A stretch of DNA of 15,019 bases from positions 1 to 15,019 of the forward strand of contig CALPJR020000005.1 of NCBI GenBank assembly GCA_943323935.2. Direction: 5' to 3'. Numbering within the stretch: position 1 is the stretch's first letter; every line of letters begins with the position of its first letter. The translations under genes and the position numbers were made by a program. The DNA is from Bifidobacterium breve. GTDB taxonomy: Bacteria > Bacteroidota > Bacteroidia > Chitinophagales > Chitinophagaceae. A model generated the notes under the pieces. It saw only the letters and a list, made by a program, of their open reading frames with translations, was not told the DNA's origin and did not search any database. Shown here piece by piece: positions 12,573 through 15,019 of this stretch.

Positions 12573-15019
12573 ATGGACAAAATGGATTTCAAAAAAATCA
12601 ACAATCTAACAGGCTGGGCAGTTACCTTAATTGCATGTACTGTTTATTTATTAACGATGGAAGCTTCGGGTAGTTTTTGGGACTGCGGAGAATTTATCAG
12701 TAGTGCTTTTAAATTACAAATTCCTCATCCTCCTGGAGCACCGATGTTTGTACTTTTAGGAAGGGTGTTTATTATCTTTTTTGGAGACAATCCACAAACA
12801 GCAGCCTTGGCGGTGAATAGTATGAGTGCCATTGCTAGTGGTTTTACCATTCTATTTTTGTTCTGGACAATCACCCATTTTGCAAAACGCATTTTAGTCG
12901 CTAAGTCAGGCACAGAATTGACCAGTAACCAAGTTTTATTGGTGATGGGTGCTGGTGTAGTAGGTGCATTAGCGTATACTTTTAGTGATTCATTCTGGTA
13001 TAGTGCTGTTGAAGGTGAAGTGTATGCTTTGAGTTCCTTCTTTACTGCATTGGTATTCTGGGCTATTTTAAAATGGGAAGACAAAGCAGATCAGCCTGGT
13101 GCCGATAAGTGGATCATTTTCATTTTCTATATTATGGGTATTTCAATAGGGGTCCATTTATTAAACCTTTTGACAATCCCTGCCATTGTAATGGTATATT
13201 ATTTTAGATTGTATAAGCCAAGTTTCAAAGGAGCATTATTTGCATTCTTTATAGGTGTGATCATTACAGGATTAGTACAAGTATTTTTAATTCAATACAC
13301 GATTAAGTGGGCAGCAGCATTTGATATTCAATTTGTAAATAGCTTCGGATTGCCTTTTTATAGTGGCTTCATCAGCTTTTTTGTATTCATCAGTGCATTG
13401 TTTGTAATAGGTATTCGATATGCGAATAAAAATGGGTACTATTTTTTAAAGTTGGGTATTTGGTCCACTATATTTGTTTTGATAGGGTACTCTACCTATT
13501 TAACAACTATGATTCGTTCTAATGCAGACCCTTCTGTAGATATGTACAATGTAGACAATCCAGTAACCTTAGTGGGTTATTTAGGAAGAGAGCAATATGG
13601 AGATTGGCCTATCTTATATGGTCCTGATTTTGTTGATAAAGCAGAAACAGTAGAAGGTAGTGACCAGTATGTGAAAACACCAACCAATTATGAGTTCTCC
13701 GGAAAAAATATTAAAAGAGATTGGGGCTCTGCACCTTCGGCGCATTTATTCCCAAGAATGTGGGATGGTGATAATGATCGTGGTCAATTAGATAGTTACC
13801 GAGCTTTTGCTGGAATACAGGAAGGGGATGTACCGACGCTTAGAGACAATATCAAGTACTTTACTAATTATCAATTTGGCTTTATGTACCTGCGTTATTT
13901 CCTTTGGAATTTTGCTGGTAAACAAAACGATTTACAAGGTTTTGGAAATGTACGTGATGGTAATTTCAAAACTGGCATATCCGTGGTGGACAATTTCTTC
14001 TTTGGCGAACAATCTAAATTACCAGATAGTATTAACAAAGACAATAAGGCAAACAATAACTTGTTTATGTTGCCTTTCTTCTTAGGTATCATTGGATTAT
14101 TATATCAATACCAACAGAATAAAAAAGATTTTGTGGTGACAGGCTTATTATTCTTCTTCACTGGTTTTGCGATTGTGATTTATTTGAACCAAGTGACGCT
14201 TCAACCTCGTGAACGTGATTATGCTTATGTTGGATCATTCTATGCTTTTGCAATTTGGATTGGTTTAGGTGTTTTACAAATAGCAGAATGGTTGGGTAAA
14301 GTTGTCAATAAAAATATGGCCACGACGATTGCCACTGTATTATGTTTATTGGCAGTGCCAACATTGATGGCGCAGCAGGAGTGGGATGACCATGATCGTG
14401 GTCAAAAGACTTTAGCACGTGATATGGCAAGAGCTTATTTAGAAAGCTGTCCTCCTAATGCCATCTTATTCTCATTCGGCGATAACGATACTTATCCATT
14501 ATGGTATGCGCAGGAAGTAGAAGGCATCAGACCTGACGTGCGTGTTGTGGTGAATAGTTTATTGGGATCTGATTGGTATATGCGTGAATTAAGGTATAAG
14601 GTGAACAAGAGCGATAAATTTGATGTCATTTTTACCGAAGAACAAGTTGCTGGAAATAAATTAAATGTAGCTTATTACAATCCGCTTCCGGAATTTGGCG
14701 AAACAAATTACCATAATTTAGATTCTATTTTAAGGTATGTAGTAGGAGATCAAACTGGTAAATACCAAGCTTCAACACAGGAAGGTCCTGTAAGTATTTT
14801 CCCGACGCATAAATTTAAATTACCTATCAATAAGGAATTTGCATTGGCTTCTGGCATTGCTAAGCCAAACGATATGATTGAATCAGAGATGTTGATTGAT
14901 TTCAATCCAAATAGACAATACATGATTAAAAATGAATTGGCTATTTATGCAATCATTGCAACGACTCAGTTTAAACGTCCAATTTGCTTTACCTCTACAC
15001 AAGAGTTAAAGGATTTAGG
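12573..15019 (+). CDS. DUF2723 membrane protein (TMEM260-like, GT-C-type glycosyltransferase family; partial at the right edge)
   Basis: An uninterrupted frame from the ATG at 12573 to the window end: 815 codons with no stop, so the 3' end is missing. An in-frame ATG at 12582 is an alternative start. After a first membrane helix (about 15-29), residues 33-56 carry the family hallmark GSFWDCGEFI followed by KLQIPHPPGAP; D37/E40 sit in the first extracytoplasmic loop, where GT-C enzymes keep their acidic catalytic residue. Further marks are SAVEGEVYALSSFF, several more helices, LQPRERDYAYVGSFY, and the soluble-domain block FSFGDNDTYPLWYAQEVEGI. Bacteroidota homologues are about 1,000 residues or more. 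The family is related to protein O-mannosyltransferases, and its eukaryotic relative TMEM260 O-mannosylates protein domains. A lipid-linked sugar donor and an inner-membrane location are likely; acceptor and donor are not known from this sequence. Confidence 0.9.
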   Translation, partial: MDKMDFKKINNLTGWAVTLIACTVYLLTMEASGSFWDCGEFISSAFKLQIPHPPGAPMFVLLGRVFIIFFGDNPQTAALAVNSMSAIASGFTILFLFWTITHFAKRILVAKSGTELTSNQVLLVMGAGVVGALAYTFSDSFWYSAVEGEVYALSSFFTALVFWAILKWEDKADQPGADKWIIFIFYIMGISIGVHLLNLLTIPAIVMVYYFRLYKPSFKGALFAFFIGVIITGLVQVFLIQYTIKWAAAFDIQFVNSFGLPFYSGFISFFVFISALFVIGIRYANKNGYYFLKLGIWSTIFVLIGYSTYLTTMIRSNADPSVDMYNVDNPVTLVGYLGREQYGDWPILYGPDFVDKAETVEGSDQYVKTPTNYEFSGKNIKRDWGSAPSAHLFPRMWDGDNDRGQLDSYRAFAGIQEGDVPTLRDNIKYFTNYQFGFMYLRYFLWNFAGKQNDLQGFGNVRDGNFKTGISVVDNFFFGEQSKLPDSINKDNKANNNLFMLPFFLGIIGLLYQYQQNKKDFVVTGLLFFFTGFAIVIYLNQVTLQPRERDYAYVGSFYAFAIWIGLGVLQIAEWLGKVVNKNMATTIATVLCLLAVPTLMAQQEWDDHDRGQKTLARDMARAYLESCPPNAILFSFGDNDTYPLWYAQEVEGIRPDVRVVVNSLLGSDWYMRELRYKVNKSDKFDVIFTEEQVAGNKLNVAYYNPLPEFGETNYHNLDSILRYVVGDQTGKYQASTQEGPVSIFPTHKFKLPINKEFALASGIAKPNDMIESEMLIDFNPNRQYMIKNELAIYAIIATTQFKRPICFTSTQELKDL

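Noticed and set aside
12725..13084. 119-codon minus-strand open frame
   Set aside because: It lies wholly inside the DUF2723 gene on the other strand. Its translation shows no family features, whereas the plus-strand frame is an unmistakable conserved membrane protein.
13807..14092. Open frames on both strands inside the DUF2723 gene
   Set aside because: Out-of-frame or antisense shadows of the conserved coding sequence, with no recognisable protein character.
1..15019. A novel defence, mobile or biosynthetic system
   Set aside because: No transposase, integrase, phage, toxin, nuclease, retron-like or repeat-spacer features were found. The genes belong to recognisable families, mostly housekeeping or envelope related.

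Overview
The window looks like ordinary chromosomal sequence from a member of the Bacteroidota, most likely Chitinophagaceae-like; the family-level guess is inference. Signs include AT-rich DNA, a TonB-dependent receptor with a carboxypeptidase-regulatory-like N-terminus, a DUF2723 membrane glycosyltransferase-like protein, an UpxY-type NusG paralogue, little use of Shine-Dalgarno sequences, and four exact copies of the Bacteroidota -7 promoter motif TAnnTTTG placed just upstream of genes.

Layout. Positions 1-2461 (minus strand) hold a three-gene operon. It encodes a membrane protein with two [4Fe-4S] clusters (HdrE/HdrC-like), a soluble cysteine-rich CCG-domain Fe-S protein (HdrD/LutA-like), and the start of a small conserved protein that runs off the left edge. 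Positions 2608-5005 (plus) hold a phosphohexomutase followed 7 nt later by a protein-L-isoaspartate methyltransferase. Positions 5017-7614 (minus) encode an outer-membrane TonB-dependent receptor with a glycine-rich loop. Positions 7719-8342 (minus) hold a short DUF445-like membrane protein preceded by tRNA-His(GTG) and its terminator. Positions 8482-11150 (plus) hold a Prc/Tsp-type S41 protease whose stop codon overlaps the start of an UpxY/RfaH-like antiterminator. Positions 11159-12448 (minus) encode the tRNA methylthiotransferase MtaB. Positions 12573 to the right edge (plus) carry the first 815 codons of a DUF2723 protein, open across the window end.

How the genes work together. The Fe-S operon is the clearest functional unit: a probable quinone-linked electron-transfer module with heme and Fe-S centres. 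The other genes are housekeeping or envelope functions (sugar-phosphate interconversion, protein repair, outer-membrane uptake, periplasmic proteolysis, tRNA modification, membrane glycosyl transfer) in short transcription units. I found no CRISPR array, insertion sequence, phage gene, toxin-antitoxin pair or defence system. The points most worth checking are small: a tandem duplication across a stop codon, a tRNA terminator abutting the next start codon, an antiterminator with no polysaccharide locus beside it, a hairpin plus T-run overlapping the mtaB promoter, and a variant SAM-binding motif in the repair methyltransferase.
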